Source: Micromonospora chalcea (lineage in GTDB: Bacteria > Actinomycetota > Actinomycetes > Mycobacteriales > Micromonosporaceae). Taken from it: a stretch of DNA of 64,000 nucleotides. Shown piece by piece: positions 51,689 to 63,004 of the stretch. The first letter of the stretch is position 1. Each line of letters starts with the position of its first letter. A program made the translations under genes and the position numbers. The notes under the pieces were generated by a model. That model had not been told where the DNA came from and made no database searches. It worked only from the letters and a program-made list of their open reading frames with translations. The DNA lies in assembly GCF_002926165.1 (NCBI RefSeq), contig NZ_MAGP01000107.1, positions 20,353-84,352 of the forward strand, written 5' to 3'.

Positions 51689-52199
51689 CGGCCCTCCTAC
51701 GACTGGCTACGGCATCGACGGTGTCGGCTGGGGAGAGCAGCAGGGCGAGCGCCTGACGCCCCCGGGACAGCCGGGACTTGACTGTGCCGACGGAGACGCC
51801 CAGGGTTCGCGCCACCTCCTCGACCGGCAGGTCCACGAGGTAGTGCAGGGCCAGCGCGTGCCTCTGCCCGTCCGGCAGGCGCCGCAGCGCGGCCAGCAGC
51901 GCCAGATGCTCCGGCGCGCTGTCGGCGACCACCGGCGGCGACCACGTCCGTCGCAGCAGCCCGTCGAGCACCCGCCGACGCCGATGCCGGCTGCGGGCGA
52001 CATTGACCGCCACCCGGCGCAGCCACGCCTCCGGGTTGTCGAGGCCGGCGAACCGGCGGGGCGCGGCGAGCGCCCGGGTGAACGCCTCCTGTACCGCCTC
52101 CTGCGCCTCGCTCAGGTCACCGGTCACCGCGTAGAGCTGAACGACCAGCCGCCGGAAACACCCGGCATAGACATCCGCGATCACGTCGTCGTCGGACAC
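51675..52199 (-). CDS. ECF-family RNA polymerase sigma factor
   Basis: 174 aa from GTG 52199 with GGGAGG 5 nt upstream. Sigma region 2 (LVVQLYAVTGDLSEAQEAVQ, then EAFTRALA) and region 4 (LPVEEVARTLGVSVGTVKSR) are complete, joined by a short linker. Directs transcription of a specific regulon, probably in response to a cell-envelope signal. Operon with the downstream membrane protein. Confidence 0.9.
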   Translation of the reverse strand: MSDDDVIADVYAGCFRRLVVQLYAVTGDLSEAQEAVQEAFTRALAAPRRFAGLDNPEAWLRRVAVNVARSRHRRRRVLDGLLRRTWSPPVVADSAPEHLALLAALRRLPDGQRHALALHYLVDLPVEEVARTLGVSVGTVKSRLSRGRQALALLLSPADTVDAVASRRRADVRS

Positions 52200-52324
52200 C
52201 CTCACCTCCCTGCTCAGCTTGTTCCACTCACGGCGGGGCGGAAAGGTTCCGTCGTTTCCGGCCGGCTTCTGCCCACAGGCAACTTCGTTGTTCCGGAGGG
52301 CGGGCGTGGGGTCGGGTGGTAGCC

Positions 52325-53652
52325 ATGACCTCCGCGCTGCTCCTCCCCTACCGTCCGGTGCTCGGCCATCCCATGCTGCGCCGGCTGCTGCCGGGCCTCG
52401 CCACGTCCGCGCTCGGTGACGGGCTGGCCCTGGTCGCGGTGACGTGGCTGGCGCTGCAACTCGCCCCGGAGGGGCAGCGCGGCACCTGGACCGCGTTGGC
52501 GGTGGCGGCGTACACGCTGCCGGGCGCGGCCGGTGCGGTGCTGCTCGGTCGCTGGCTGGGTGGGCGGAGCGGGGCTCAGCTCGCGGGCTGGGACGCCACG
52601 GTACGGGCGGCCGCGCTGGGCGCGATCCCGGCCGCACACCTCGTCGGGGTGCTGGACGCCGGTCTCTACGTCGCCCTGCTGGCGGTGTCCTCGCTGTTGC
52701 ACCCGTGGGGGTCGGCCGGTCGGTTCACGCTCGTGGCCGAGCTGCTGCCGCAGCGGCACCACCTGGCCGCGAACGCGCTGCTCGGGACCCTCGGCCAGGC
52801 GGCGACGATCGTGGGGCCGCCGCTGGCCGGTCTGCTCATCGCCGGGGTGGGCCCGGTGTGGGTGATCGCGATCGACGCGGTCAGCTTCGCCGTGCTGGCC
52901 GTCAGCTACCGCCTTGTCGTCCCGACCACCCGCCACGCGGGAACAGCCCGCCACACAGGCAGCGCGGGCACAGACCGCCACGCGAGCAACGCGGGCACGG
53001 GCAACCGCGCAGAACGGCCGGCCTCCGGATTCCGGATCATCGCGCGGGACCGGTCGCTGCTCGGTCTGCTGTCGCTGTCCTTCGCGTTCTTCTTCCTCTT
53101 CGGCCCGTTCTACGTGGCCATGCCGGTGCACGTCACCGACGACCTGCACGCCTCCGCCGGAACGCTCGCGGCCTACTACACCGCGTTCGGCGTCGGCTCG
53201 CTGCTCGGCGGGCTGCTCACCGGGCACCTGCGCGGCTGGCCGCCGCGGACCACGCTCGCCGGCATCGTGGCGTTGTTCGGCACCGCGCTGCTGCCGCTCG
53301 GCCTGGGCGCACCGGTGGTGCTGTCACTGTCCGCGTTCGCGCTCGCCGGGCTGGTCTGGGCCCCCTACCAGCCGACCGTGACGGTGTTGTTCCAGCGCCG
53401 GGCCGGGGCCGCCGACCTGCCTCGCGTACTGGCGGCGAACGGGGCTCTCCTGGTGCTGTCGGTGCCGCTGGGCACCATGCTCGGCGGTCCGGCGACCGCG
53501 TTGCTCGGGGCGCGGCCCACCCTGCTGACGTGCGCGGTGGCGATCCTCGTCCTGGGCCTGCTCGTGGCCGGGCGCCCCGGGTGGGGAGGCGCCGGGAGGG
53601 GACCGGGCCGCCGGCCGGCGCACCCGGACGCCACCGGTCAGGCGGCCAGTGA
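52325..53652 (+). CDS. MFS transporter (3' end uncertain)
   Basis: Starts [20 protein letters not shown]. About 12 membrane segments (e.g. [45 protein letters not shown]), major-facilitator type, with a His/Thr/Ala-rich cytoplasmic loop in the middle. The family part ends near 53,600, but the frame stays open to 54568, antisense through the next gene. A TGA in another frame at 53650 is used as a likely end, assuming a frameshift. Substrate unknown; drug export is common for this type. Confidence 0.65.
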
Positions 53653-54897
53653 CTGCTCGGCGCGTACCGCTGTGGCCTCGGCCCGGGCGATCGGCCCGGC
53701 GGGCAGCGCGGCGACCGCGGCCCCGGCGGCGACCGCCACCCCGGCGAAGACGAACGCCCAGGACACGCCGCCGGCGTGGTCGATGATCAGGCCGGCGATC
53801 GAGCCGCCGGCGGCGCTCGCCGCGACCGACATGGTCACCACCCAGGTGTACGCCTCGTTCAGCATGCCGGCCGGGGCGATCCGCCCGACCAGTGTGTTCT
53901 CCAGAGTGAGCGCGGGGGCGATGGCCGCGCCGCCGAGCACCAGCGCGACGCCGAGCGCGGCCGGGCCGGGCATCACCGCGAAGACGGCGAAGCTGGCCGC
54001 GACGGTGCCGAGCAGCCAGGCGAACTGGCGGGTCATGTTGGCGGCGGGCTTGCGTACGCCGAACCAGAAACCACCGATGGCGCTGCCGATGCCCCAGACG
54101 GCGAGCAGCACGCCGGCCAGGCTTTCCGGGTCGTCGGCGCCGGAGTTCCCGGCGAAGGCCGGGACGATGACGCCGGAGGCGCCGAAGGCGATGCCGAGGC
54201 TGGCCACGCAGAGCAGCAGCGCGGGGAAGCCGCCGATCCGCAGCGGGCCGAGGCCCCGGGCGTGGTGCTCGCGCGGGTGCGGGCGCCAGCCGCGCATGAC
54301 CCGGCCGAACGCGACGGCGCCGGTGCCGACCAGGGTGACCACGGCGGCGCCGACGAGCGCGGCGGAGGCGTCGGCGAACAGCACGAACCCGGCCACCAGC
54401 AGCGGGCCGATCACGAAGACGACCTCGAAGAGGGTGGTCTCGGCGGCGAGCGCGGTGTTGCGCAGGTGCGCCCGGCCGGTGGCGGGGGCGGTGAGGTCGT
54501 TCCAGGCGCCCCGGATCGCGGCGGTGAGCGGCGGGTACGTGGCGCCGGCCAGGCCCGCCGCCAGGTAGATCAGCGGGAGGTTGCCGGTGCCGGAGCGGGT
54601 GGCGACGAGCAGCCCGATCAGGGCGAGCGGGTGGGCCAGCGCGGTGGCCAGCAGGACGGGGGTGGGGCCGACCCGGTCGGCGATGCGTCCGGCGACCGGG
54701 CTGAGCGCGGCGCCGGAGAGCGCGTAGATGCCGCCGGCGACGGCGGCCAGGGAGTAGCGGCCGGTGACCTGCTCGACGACGAGCAGCAGCGCCAGCGGGG
54801 TCATGCCGATCCCGAGCCGTCCGATGATGCCGAGGATCAGCAGCATCGGCGCGCCGGGGATCCGCCAGACGCCCTGGTACTGGCGCAGTGCGGCCAC
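53638..54897 (-). CDS. MFS transporter
   Basis: 419 aa from GTG 54897 with GGAGGT upstream. Twelve membrane segments (e.g. [58 protein letters not shown]). Motif A-like loop [20 protein letters not shown] is present. Convergent with the other MFS gene. Substrate unknown. Confidence 0.88.
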   Translation of the reverse strand: MAALRQYQGVWRIPGAPMLLILGIIGRLGIGMTPLALLLVVEQVTGRYSLAAVAGGIYALSGAALSPVAGRIADRVGPTPVLLATALAHPLALIGLLVATRSGTGNLPLIYLAAGLAGATYPPLTAAIRGAWNDLTAPATGRAHLRNTALAAETTLFEVVFVIGPLLVAGFVLFADASAALVGAAVVTLVGTGAVAFGRVMRGWRPHPREHHARGLGPLRIGGFPALLLCVASLGIAFGASGVIVPAFAGNSGADDPESLAGVLLAVWGIGSAIGGFWFGVRKPAANMTRQFAWLLGTVAASFAVFAVMPGPAALGVALVLGGAAIAPALTLENTLVGRIAPAGMLNEAYTWVVTMSVAASAAGGSIAGLIIDHAGGVSWAFVFAGVAVAAGAAVAALPAGPIARAEATAVRAEQSLAA

Positions 54898-54988
54898 GGT
54901 CGACCTCCGAGGGAGTAATGGGTGGGAGACGTTTCGACCCTAACGGCGCGGCCTGATCGGGGGAAACGCATTGTGCCGGGACACACCA

Positions 54989-55019
54989 CCGCGCCCGCGT
55001 CCTGGGGACGCGGGCGCGG
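54989..55019 (-). terminator. htpX terminator
   Basis: 14-nt arms starting CCGCGCCCGCGTCC around a 3-nt loop, 18 nt after the htpX stop; perfectly paired. Confidence 0.7.
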
Positions 55020-55036
55020 TGCGGGCGTACGGCGGG

Positions 55037-55915
55037 TCAGCGCTGGAACTGCACCGGCCCGGAGTTGCGGGCCATCTGCTCCAGGCGGGCCACCCGCTGC
55101 TCCATCGGCGGGTGGGTGGCGAACATCGCGGCGATGCCGCCGCCCCGCTTGAACGGGTTGTCGATCATCAGGTGCGCGGTGCTGGCGAGCTGGCCCTGCG
55201 GCGCGAGCGGGCGCGCCTGCGTACCCATGTGGATCTTGCGGAGGGCACTGGCCAGGGCCAGCGGGTCGCGGCTCAGCTCAGCGCCGGACTGGTCGGCCTG
55301 GAACTCCCGGCTCCGGCTGATCGCGAGCTGGATCACCGTGGCGGCGATCGGGCCGAGGATCAGCGTGAGCAGCAGCACGGCCGGGTTCGGGCCGTCCTCG
55401 TCGTCGGACGAGCCCAGCGGGATGAACCAGGCGAGGTTCGCCAGCATGGTGATGATGCCGGCCAGGCCGGCCGCCACGCTGGAGATCAGGATGTCCCGGT
55501 TGTAGACGTGCGACAGCTCGTGGCCGATCACGCCACGCAGCTCCCGGTAGTCCAGGATCTCCACGATTCCCTGGGTCACGCAGACCGCCGCGTTCTCCGG
55601 GTTACGGCCGGTGGCGAACGCGTTGGGCTGCGAGGTCGGGCTCACGTACAGCCGGGGCATCGGCTTGCCGGCGAGCGTCGACAGCTCCCGCACCATCTGG
55701 TAGAGCTCGGGGAACTGTGCCTCGCTGACCGGTTGCGCCTTCATCGAGCGCAGTGCGAGCTTGTCGGAGAAGAAGTAGGTGACGCCGTTCATCAGCAACG
55801 AGACGACGACGGCGATGACGAGACCGCCGCTACCGCCGAACCAGTAGCCGATCGCGAGGATCAGCGAGGTCAACAGGCCGAGCAGCGCTGCGGTCTTGAG
55901 ACGGTTGTGATGCAC
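55037..55915 (-). CDS. htpX: Zinc metalloprotease HtpX (M48B)
   Basis: 292 aa from GTG. Two N-terminal membrane segments, then the active-site HELSHVYN (HExxH) with the third zinc ligand Glu in [16 protein letters not shown] sequence ([10 protein letters not shown]), and two more membrane segments. Degrades damaged membrane proteins. Normal length. No heat-shock operator (CIRCE/HAIR) was recognised upstream. Confidence 0.94.
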   Translation of the reverse strand: MHHNRLKTAALLGLLTSLILAIGYWFGGSGGLVIAVVVSLLMNGVTYFFSDKLALRSMKAQPVSEAQFPELYQMVRELSTLAGKPMPRLYVSPTSQPNAFATGRNPENAAVCVTQGIVEILDYRELRGVIGHELSHVYNRDILISSVAAGLAGIITMLANLAWFIPLGSSDDEDGPNPAVLLLTLILGPIAATVIQLAISRSREFQADQSGAELSRDPLALASALRKIHMGTQARPLAPQGQLASTAHLMIDNPFKRGGGIAAMFATHPPMEQRVARLEQMARNSGPVQFQR

Positions 55916-56064
55916 GATCTCTCCTTCGGTGCGCGGGCCCTTGCGGGAGGCCCGCTGACCGGTTCAACGCACCGGTACCCGTCAACCATCCGGCTCATGG
56001 CTGAAAGTTGGCTGGATGTTGCTGTGCACACGCTGAAGCGGTCGCCCACCAGGGCACGAACCGG

Positions 56065-57531
56065 TCAGCGCGCCGCCACGTCCAGCACCAGCTGCGGTGC
56101 GAAACCGATCACCACCGCCGCCACGGTGGCCACGCCGAGCGCCAGCGCCACGGTCCGCGCCGGCCGGACCGCCGCCGCGCCCGTGGGCGTCGCGTAGAGG
56201 GACGCGGTGACCCGCAGGTAGTAGGCCAGGCCGATCACCGCGTTCAACGCCACCACCAGCGCCAGCCACCCCGCGTGCCCGGCCAGCAGCGCGCGTACCA
56301 CTGTCACCTTGGCGAACAGCCCGGCCAGGCCCGGCGGCAGGCCGGCCAGCCCGATCAGCGCCAGCGCGAACGCGCCGCCCACCCACGGGTGCCGCCGCGC
56401 CGCGCCGCGCAGGTCGGCCAGCGTGCCGCCGTCGCCGTCCGCCGGGCGCAACGCCACCACCGCCGCGAACGCGGCAAGCTCCAGCAGCACGAAGAAGATC
56501 GCGTACGCGACGGCTGCCGCGTACGCGGCCGTGCGCGCGTCGCCGGTGCGGCCCGCGGCCAGCGCCAGCGCGCCCAGCGGGGCGAGAATGTACCCCGCCT
56601 GGGCCACCGACGACCAGGCGAGCAACCGCACGGTACGCCGCTGACGCAGCGCCACCAGGTTGCCGACGGTCATGGTCAGCACCGCCAGCGCCGCCAGCAC
56701 CGGGCCGGTCATGTCTCCCGGCAGCGCGCGCTGCACCACCGCCAGCAGCGCCACCACGCCACCGAGCTTGGAGGCGGTCGACAGGTACGCGGCCACCGGC
56801 AGCGGCGCGCCGTCGTACGTGGCGGGGGCCCAGGCGTGGAACGGCACGGCGGCGACCTTGAACGCCAGCCCGGCCACCACGAGCGCCGCCGCGACGCCGG
56901 TCAGCGGCAGGTCGGTCAGGTCGGCGCGGTCGGCCAGCGTGGCGCCGAGCCGGTCCAGGTGCAGCGTGCCGGCGACCGCGTAGAGCAGCGCCGCGCCGAG
57001 CAGCGTCACAGTGGTGGCGACCACGCTGACCACGAAGAACGTCACCGCCGCTTCGGCGCCGGCGAGGCTGCCCCGGCGCAGGCCGACCAGCACGTACAGC
57101 GGGAGCGTCAGCGTCTCCAGCGCCACGATCAGCGTGATCAGGTCACCGGCGGCGCCGAGCACCACGCCGCCGGTCATCGCGCAGGCGAGCAGGAAGCAGT
57201 ATTCCCCTACCGGGGTGCGCCCGGCGCGCAGCAGCGGGCCGGACAGCGCCAGCACGCCGAGCGTGAGCAGGGCGATCACGGCCCCGACAAGCGCCGCTCG
57301 CCCGCCCCACACCCAGGAGCAGTCGTCGCCGACGCAGAACGTGCGCCGGGTCCCGGCCGTGCCGACGAGCGTCGCGCCGGCAGCCGTACCGGCCGCGCCG
57401 AGCGCCGCCACCGCGACCGTGACGGCGGGCCGCGCCACCAGCAGGTCGCCCAGCAGCACCAGCACTGCGGTGCCGGCGGCCAGGTACGCGGGCAGCATCG
57501 CCACGTTGTCGACGCTCTGCACCAGGCTCAT
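56065..57531 (-). CDS. nuoN: NADH-quinone oxidoreductase subunit N
   Basis: 488 aa from ATG 57531 (MSLVQSVDNVAMLPAYLAAG). About 14 membrane segments; antiporter-like subunit with the conserved Lys-bearing helix region (FKVAAVPFHAWAPATYDGAP). Start overlaps the nuoM stop by 4 nt. Last gene of the nuoIJKLMN block. Confidence 0.94.
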   Translation of the reverse strand: MSLVQSVDNVAMLPAYLAAGTAVLVLLGDLLVARPAVTVAVAALGAAGTAAGATLVGTAGTRRTFCVGDDCSWVWGGRAALVGAVIALLTLGVLALSGPLLRAGRTPVGEYCFLLACAMTGGVVLGAAGDLITLIVALETLTLPLYVLVGLRRGSLAGAEAAVTFFVVSVVATTVTLLGAALLYAVAGTLHLDRLGATLADRADLTDLPLTGVAAALVVAGLAFKVAAVPFHAWAPATYDGAPLPVAAYLSTASKLGGVVALLAVVQRALPGDMTGPVLAALAVLTMTVGNLVALRQRRTVRLLAWSSVAQAGYILAPLGALALAAGRTGDARTAAYAAAVAYAIFFVLLELAAFAAVVALRPADGDGGTLADLRGAARRHPWVGGAFALALIGLAGLPPGLAGLFAKVTVVRALLAGHAGWLALVVALNAVIGLAYYLRVTASLYATPTGAAAVRPARTVALALGVATVAAVVIGFAPQLVLDVAAR

Positions 57532-59033
57532 GGGACGACCCCCAGCAGCGCCTCCACCGGACCGGAGGCGTACGACAGCACGAGCGCCGGGGCCAGGCCG
57601 ACCGCGAGCGCGAGCAGCACCAGCGGCGCCCAGGCGGTCAGTTCCGCACCGGCCAGCCCGGGTGCGAGCCCCGCCACCGCCGGGCTGGGCCGCCCGTGCG
57701 AAACCCGGCGCAGCAGCCGCAAGAAGTACGCGGCGGTGAGCGCCCCGCCCAGCGCGGCCAGCACGGCGAGCGTCAGCCAGAGCGGGCCGCCCCGCCGCAC
57801 GGCGGCGACCACGGCGAACGCCTCGCCCCAGAACCCGGCCAGGCCGGGCAGCCCCAGCGAGGCGACAGCCGCGAAGCCGAGCAGCCCGGCCAGCCGGGGC
57901 GCGGTCTCCCGCAGCCCGGACAGGTCGGCCAGCGAGCCGGTGTGCGCGCGGTCCTTGACCGCGCCGGCCAGGAAGAACAGCAGGGCGGTGATGACGCCGT
58001 GGGCGATGTTGCCGATCAGCGCGGCCTGGAGCCCGGTGGCGGTGAGCGTGGCGATCCCGAGCAGCACGAAGCCCATGTGGCCGACGCTGGAGTACGCGAT
58101 CAGCCGCTTCAGGTCGTCCTGGGCCAGGCAGACCAGGCCACCGATCAGAATGGCGGCGACGGCGAGCACGCCGAGCACCGGCGCGGCCCAGCGGGCGCCC
58201 TCCGGAGCCACCCCCACGGCGACCCGGATCATGCCGTACGTGCCCATCTTGAGCAGCACCCCGGCGAGGATCACGCTGCCGACCGTCGGCGCCTGGGTGT
58301 GCGCGTCGGGCAGCCACGAGTGCAGCGGCCAGAGCGGGCTCTTCACCGCGAACGCGAGCGCCAGCAGCGTGAACGCGGCGAGCTGGGTGCCCCGGGACAG
58401 CCCGGCGCCGCCGGTGAGCGCGACCAGGTCGGCGGTGCCCGCGGCGGCCACCACCACGTAGACGCCGACCAGCAGCAGCACCGAGCCGAACAGCGTGTAG
58501 AGCGCGAACTTGCGGGCCGCGCGCCGCCGGTCCGCGCCGCCCCAGCCGGCGATCACCGCGTACATCGGCAGCAGGACGACCTCGAAGAACAGGAAGAACA
58601 ACACCAGGTCGAGCGCGAGGAACGTGCCGAGGATGCCGACCTCGACCACCAGCAGCAACGCCACCAGCGCCCGCCCGCTGCCGCCGCCGGTCGGCACCCG
58701 CCACAGCGTGTACGCGCAGCACAGCAGCGTGAGCAGCGCGGTCAGCACCACCAGCGGCCAGGAGATACCGTCCACGCCCAGGTGGAAGCGCAGGTCGAGC
58801 CCGGGCACCCACGGCAGGTCGACCTGGTGCCAGGGCTGCACCGCCGGGCGGGGCCCGTACCCGAACCAGCCGTGGTCACCGCCGACCAGCGGCAGCGTCG
58901 CCAGCAGCGTCAACGCGGCGGCGACGGTGCCGACCACCCGGCCGGCCCGGTCACCGGGCACGACCGCGGTGGCCAGCGCGCCGAGCGCCGGGACCGCCAC
59001 CACGGCGACCAGCAGGACCTGCCCGAACGTCAT
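57528..59033 (-). CDS. nuoM: NADH-quinone oxidoreductase subunit M
   Basis: 501 aa. Antiporter-like proton-pumping subunit; AFAVKSPLWPLHSWLPDAHT is the hallmark, with Lys and His present. About 14 membrane segments. Overlaps nuoL and nuoN by 4 nt each, so the block is one tightly coupled operon. Confidence 0.96.
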   Translation of the reverse strand: MTFGQVLLVAVVAVPALGALATAVVPGDRAGRVVGTVAAALTLLATLPLVGGDHGWFGYGPRPAVQPWHQVDLPWVPGLDLRFHLGVDGISWPLVVLTALLTLLCCAYTLWRVPTGGGSGRALVALLLVVEVGILGTFLALDLVLFFLFFEVVLLPMYAVIAGWGGADRRRAARKFALYTLFGSVLLLVGVYVVVAAAGTADLVALTGGAGLSRGTQLAAFTLLALAFAVKSPLWPLHSWLPDAHTQAPTVGSVILAGVLLKMGTYGMIRVAVGVAPEGARWAAPVLGVLAVAAILIGGLVCLAQDDLKRLIAYSSVGHMGFVLLGIATLTATGLQAALIGNIAHGVITALLFFLAGAVKDRAHTGSLADLSGLRETAPRLAGLLGFAAVASLGLPGLAGFWGEAFAVVAAVRRGGPLWLTLAVLAALGGALTAAYFLRLLRRVSHGRPSPAVAGLAPGLAGAELTAWAPLVLLALAVGLAPALVLSYASGPVEALLGVVP

Positions 59034-60955
59034 GACGTGACTCCGATCAGGGCGACCGCGAGGCCGATCAGCAGCGCGCCCGCCAGCACCCCGGCCGCCG
59101 CCCGCGGCAGCGCCGCCCGGTGCAGCGCGGCCAGGCCACCGCCCACCTCGACCGCCGTCCGGCCGCTGCCCTCGACCAGCCCGTCCACGCCCAGTTCGTC
59201 ACCGGTACGCACGACCCGCGCGAGCGCGCCCACCGGGCGTACGACCAGGGTGTGCTGGACGTCGTCGAGCCGGAACGCCCGGACGAAGACCGGCCGCAGC
59301 GGACCCAGGAAGCGGGCCGGATCGGCGGCCGGGTCGCGGCGCCAGCCCGCCCAGGCGACGCCCGCGCCGACGAGCAGCAGCAGGAACGGCAGGACCAGGT
59401 TCGGCGCGAGGTGCACCAGTTCGACCGCCTCGCCGGTGTCGTCGCCCGGCACGCGCAGCCGGTCGGCGAACCACGGCGCGAACGCGGCCAGGCCGAGCAG
59501 CGCGGCCGGGACCGTGAGCAGCAGCACCGGCCAGCGCAGCAGCGCGGGCGGGTCGTGCGGGCGCAGCAGCGGCGTGCGGGTCGTGCCGAGGAACGTGCGC
59601 AGCAGCAGCCGGGTCGCGTACCAGGCGGTCACCGCCACGCCGACCAGCCCGGCCAGCCAGACCAGCCAGCCGACCCAGGCCGCGCTCGGCCCGGCGCCGT
59701 CGAGCGCGGCCGCCTCGGCGGCGGCGAGCACGCCGTCCTTGCTCCAGAAACCCGAGAGCGAGGGTACGCCGGCGAGCGCGCCCAGGCCGACCACAGTGCA
59801 CCAGAACGTCACCGGCATGGCGGTACGCAGGCCGCCCATCCGGGACATCAGCGTGGTGCCGACGGCGTGGATCACCGCACCGGCGGCGAGGAACAGCAGC
59901 GCCTTGAACGCGGCGTGGGTGAGCAGGTGGAACAGCGCGGCAGCCGGTGCGCCGACCGCCAGCGCGCCGGTCATGTAGCCGATCTGCGACACGGTCGACC
60001 AGGCGAGCACGCGCTTGATGTCGTCCTGCGCGGTGGCGGCGAACGCGCCGAGCAGCATCGTGATCGCGGCCATCACGCCCAGCACGGCGAGCGCGGCCGG
60101 GGCGCGCTCGAACAGCGGGAACAGGCGGGCCACCGCGTACACCCCGGCGGCGACCATCGTCGCGGCGTGGATCAGCGCGGACACCGGCGTCGGACCGGCC
60201 ATCGCGTCCGGCAGCCAGGTGTGCAGCGGGAACTGGGCGCTCTTGCCCGCCACCCCGGCGAGCAGCAGCAGGCAGGCGGCGGTGAGCGTGCCGGTGCCGT
60301 AGTCGTGCGCCAGCACGTCGGCGATCCGGAAGCTGCCCGCGCCCACGCCGAGCAGCGCGATGCCGAGCAGGAAACCGACGTCACCCACGCGGGTGACAAG
60401 GAACGCCTTCACCGCCGCGCCGGGCGCCTCGGGCAGCCGCCGGTCGTGGGCGATGAGCAGGTACGAGCAGACGCCCATCACCTCCCAGCCGGCCAGCAGC
60501 ATGATCAGGTCGCCGGACACCACCACGGTGAGCATGGCGGCGGTGAAGAGGCTCAACTGCGCCGCGTACGGCGGGTAGCGGTGGTCGACGTCCACGTCGT
60601 CGTGCGGGCCCCGGCGCAGGTAGCCGATCGAGTAGACCTGCACGGCCAGCGCGACAGCCGCCACGGCCGTCGCGACGAGCACTGCCACGCCGTCCAGCCG
60701 CAGGCCGAGCGTGACCCGCAGTCCGCCCAGGTCGATCCAGGTCGTGGACGCCTCGACCGGGGCGTCCACGCGGACCAGCAGTGCCAGCGCGGCCAGCAGC
60801 GACACCGCCGCCCCGGCCACGCCCAGTGCGACAGCCGTCCGCCGGGCCGACGCCCGGTCGTGGCTCGGGGCGGGCGGCAGCAGCAGACCGAGCAGCCCGG
60901 CGACCAGCGCGGCGGCCGGCAGCACCGCCGCGAGCCACAGCGTCGGCGTGCTCAC
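59030..60955 (-). CDS. nuoL: NADH-quinone oxidoreductase subunit L
   Basis: 641 aa from GTG. Antiporter-like subunit with [20 protein letters not shown] and a long C-terminal amphipathic lateral helix that clamps the membrane arm. Slightly shorter than E. coli NuoL but within range. Overlaps nuoK by 4 nt. Confidence 0.96.
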   Translation of the reverse strand: MSTPTLWLAAVLPAAALVAGLLGLLLPPAPSHDRASARRTAVALGVAGAAVSLLAALALLVRVDAPVEASTTWIDLGGLRVTLGLRLDGVAVLVATAVAAVALAVQVYSIGYLRRGPHDDVDVDHRYPPYAAQLSLFTAAMLTVVVSGDLIMLLAGWEVMGVCSYLLIAHDRRLPEAPGAAVKAFLVTRVGDVGFLLGIALLGVGAGSFRIADVLAHDYGTGTLTAACLLLLAGVAGKSAQFPLHTWLPDAMAGPTPVSALIHAATMVAAGVYAVARLFPLFERAPAALAVLGVMAAITMLLGAFAATAQDDIKRVLAWSTVSQIGYMTGALAVGAPAAALFHLLTHAAFKALLFLAAGAVIHAVGTTLMSRMGGLRTAMPVTFWCTVVGLGALAGVPSLSGFWSKDGVLAAAEAAALDGAGPSAAWVGWLVWLAGLVGVAVTAWYATRLLLRTFLGTTRTPLLRPHDPPALLRWPVLLLTVPAALLGLAAFAPWFADRLRVPGDDTGEAVELVHLAPNLVLPFLLLLVGAGVAWAGWRRDPAADPARFLGPLRPVFVRAFRLDDVQHTLVVRPVGALARVVRTGDELGVDGLVEGSGRTAVEVGGGLAALHRAALPRAAAGVLAGALLIGLAVALIGVTS

Positions 60956-61305
60956 CGGACCGCTCCTTCCGGGCGCTCGGCCGGGGTCACCGCGGGTGCC
61001 GGCTCGGCCAGCGGCACGTCGTCGACTGTGACGCTGGCGCGCAGCCGGTAGAGCTGGAGCACGATGGCCAGCCCGACACCGATCTCGGCGGCGGCGAGCA
61101 CGATCACGAACAGCGCGAACACCTGACCGGAGTGCGGCAGCGCGGCCTTCACAGTGGTGTCGGCGGTGACCAGCACCAGGTTCACCGCGTTGAGCATCAG
61201 CTCCACCGCCATCAGCACCAGGACGGCGTTGCGGCGGCGCAGTACGCCGTACACGCCGAGGCCGAACAGCAGCGCGGCGGTGACGTACGGGATGACCGGC
61301 CTCAC
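60952..61305 (-). CDS. nuoK: NADH-quinone oxidoreductase subunit K
   Basis: 117 aa from GTG, three membrane segments, with conserved glutamates in [16 protein letters not shown] and [14 protein letters not shown]. Has about 15 extra residues at the C-terminus compared with most NuoK. GTGA overlap with nuoJ. Confidence 0.95.
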   Translation of the reverse strand: MRPVIPYVTAALLFGLGVYGVLRRRNAVLVLMAVELMLNAVNLVLVTADTTVKAALPHSGQVFALFVIVLAAAEIGVGLAIVLQLYRLRASVTVDDVPLAEPAPAVTPAERPEGAVR

Positions 61306-61826
61306 TGGCGCCCGCCCTCGTCGGCGGACCGGCGGCCGATGTCGGGGCGGGAGAGCACGATCGCGCCGACCAGCGCGGCCAGCAGCAGCACCGACAGCAC
61401 CTCGAACGGCAGCACCCAGGAACGGAACACCTGCTCGCCGAGGCGCTCGGCGGTGCCGGCGGCCGGCAGGTCCACCCGGGACCAGCGGAACGCGTCGATC
61501 AGCAGCACCGCCAGGCCGAGGCCGCTACCGCCGCCGACCAGCGCGGCGGCCCAGCCCGGCCGGTCCAGGTCGTCCGACGGGCCGATCGGCGCGCGGGTCA
61601 GCATCACCGCGAACAACAGCAGCACCACCACCGCGCCGACGTAGATGAGCACCTGCACCCAGGCCACCAGCTCAGCGGTCAGCACCAGGTAGTCACCGGC
61701 GAGCGCGCCCAGGCACACCACCAGCCACAACCCGGCCCGGACCAGGTGGCGGGTCGCGACCACCAGCGCGCCCGCGCCCACCGCCACCGCGCCCAGCGCC
61801 AGCAGCAGCACGTCCGCACCGGTCAT
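61302..61826 (-). CDS. nuoJ: NADH-quinone oxidoreductase subunit J
   Basis: 174 aa from ATG 61826 ([20 protein letters not shown]); the open frame extends upstream but this ATG overlaps the nuoI stop by 4 nt. Five membrane segments with [17 protein letters not shown], the helix with the pi-bulge important for coupling. Confidence 0.94.
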   Translation of the reverse strand: MTGADVLLLALGAVAVGAGALVVATRHLVRAGLWLVVCLGALAGDYLVLTAELVAWVQVLIYVGAVVVLLLFAVMLTRAPIGPSDDLDRPGWAAALVGGGSGLGLAVLLIDAFRWSRVDLPAAGTAERLGEQVFRSWVLPFEVLSVLLLAALVGAIVLSRPDIGRRSADEGGRQ

Positions 61827-62413
61827 GAGGCAGTGCCTCCGCCCGGATCGGTGGCGGCGTCGGGGCGTACCCGGGAAGGAGCCGGACGGGCCGACGGACC
61901 CGCCGCCTTCCGGGCGGCGGTGGTCTCCTCCTTGGAGGGGTCGCCGAGCGGGTCGTGCGCCGGCGGCGGCGGGACGGTGGCCATCCACTCGCCCAGGTGG
62001 TCCTTGTCGTGCAGCAGGTCCTTGATGTCGTACTCGGCGTACTCGAACTCGGGCGACCAGTAGAGCGCGTCGAACGGGCAGACCTCGACGCAGATGCCGC
62101 AGTACATGCAGAGCGAGAAGTCGATGTCGAACTTGTCGAGCACGTTGCGCTGGCGGGGGCGGGCGGCGCCGGGCACCGCCACCTCCTCCTTGTGCGAGTC
62201 GATGTAGATGCACCAGTCCGGGCACTCGCGCGCGCAGAGCATGCAGACCGTGCAGTTCTCCTCCAGCAGCGCGATCACGCCACGGGAGCGCGGCGGCAGC
62301 TCGGGCGCCACATCCGGGTACTGCTGGGTGGTCGAGCGGCGGGTCATCGTCTTCAACGTGACCGCCAGGCCCTTCACCAGACCGCCGCCGGGCACTCCAC
62401 CGTGCTCGCTCAT
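61823..62413 (-). CDS. nuoI: NADH-quinone oxidoreductase subunit I
   Basis: 196 aa from ATG 62413. Two 4Fe-4S motifs: [18 protein letters not shown] and [20 protein letters not shown]. The peripheral-arm subunit that carries clusters N6a/N6b. First gene of the block; upstream is a SnoaL-like gene, not nuoH. The C-terminal 50 residues are Pro/Ala-rich. Confidence 0.95.
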   Translation of the reverse strand: MSEHGGVPGGGLVKGLAVTLKTMTRRSTTQQYPDVAPELPPRSRGVIALLEENCTVCMLCARECPDWCIYIDSHKEEVAVPGAARPRQRNVLDKFDIDFSLCMYCGICVEVCPFDALYWSPEFEYAEYDIKDLLHDKDHLGEWMATVPPPPAHDPLGDPSKEETTAARKAAGPSARPAPSRVRPDAATDPGGGTAS

Positions 62414-62486
62414 GCCGCCCATCCTGCCCTGTGACCCGGGCGCGCGCGACCACCACCCGGCGCTTTGGCCCGGGCGTGCAGCCGGA

Positions 62487-62909
62487 TCACGCCTCGCCGG
62501 GTGTGAGTGGGGGCAGCATCTCCACGCCGAGCTGCTGGAGCACCTGGAACAGCTCGTTGACGCTCCACACGTCCACGATCCGCCCGTCGTCGTCGAAGCG
62601 CAGGAACGTCGCGCCCGAATAGCTGACCACCCGGCCGGTCGGCGGCACCGGACCGAACTGGCCCGCCTGGGTGCCGGCAGCCCGCCAGCGGACCGCCACC
62701 CGCGTACCGGCCGCCACCACGTCGACGATCTTGTAGCGCAGGTCGGGGAACGACGCCCGCCGGTCCCGGTGCCACGCCAGCATCGCCGCCGGGCCGGTGC
62801 CGCCCAGGCCCGGGCACTCCGCCGCCACCAGCTCGTACGCGCTCTCCTCGCGCCCGGCGTTCCACACGTCGGCGACGAAACGCCGGGCCGCCGTCTCCAC
62901 ATCGGTCAC
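62487..62909 (-). CDS. SnoaL-like / NTF2-fold protein
   Basis: 140 aa from GTG 62909. Cone-shaped NTF2-like fold with [40 protein letters not shown] and [20 protein letters not shown], typical of SnoaL-like polyketide-cyclase/ester-cyclase relatives. Many such proteins have no known substrate. 73 nt upstream of nuoI on the same strand. Confidence 0.85.
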   Translation of the reverse strand: MTDVETAARRFVADVWNAGREESAYELVAAECPGLGGTGPAAMLAWHRDRRASFPDLRYKIVDVVAAGTRVAVRWRAAGTQAGQFGPVPPTGRVVSYSGATFLRFDDDGRIVDVWSVNELFQVLQQLGVEMLPPLTPGEA

Positions 62910-63004
62910 GGCGGGCAGCCTATGCCTCTTTGTGACGCGCTCGACCTGCCGGGAGCCGCCCGAGCGACCATGATGGGAGCGAAAAGCGAACTCGGAGGTA
63001 GAGC

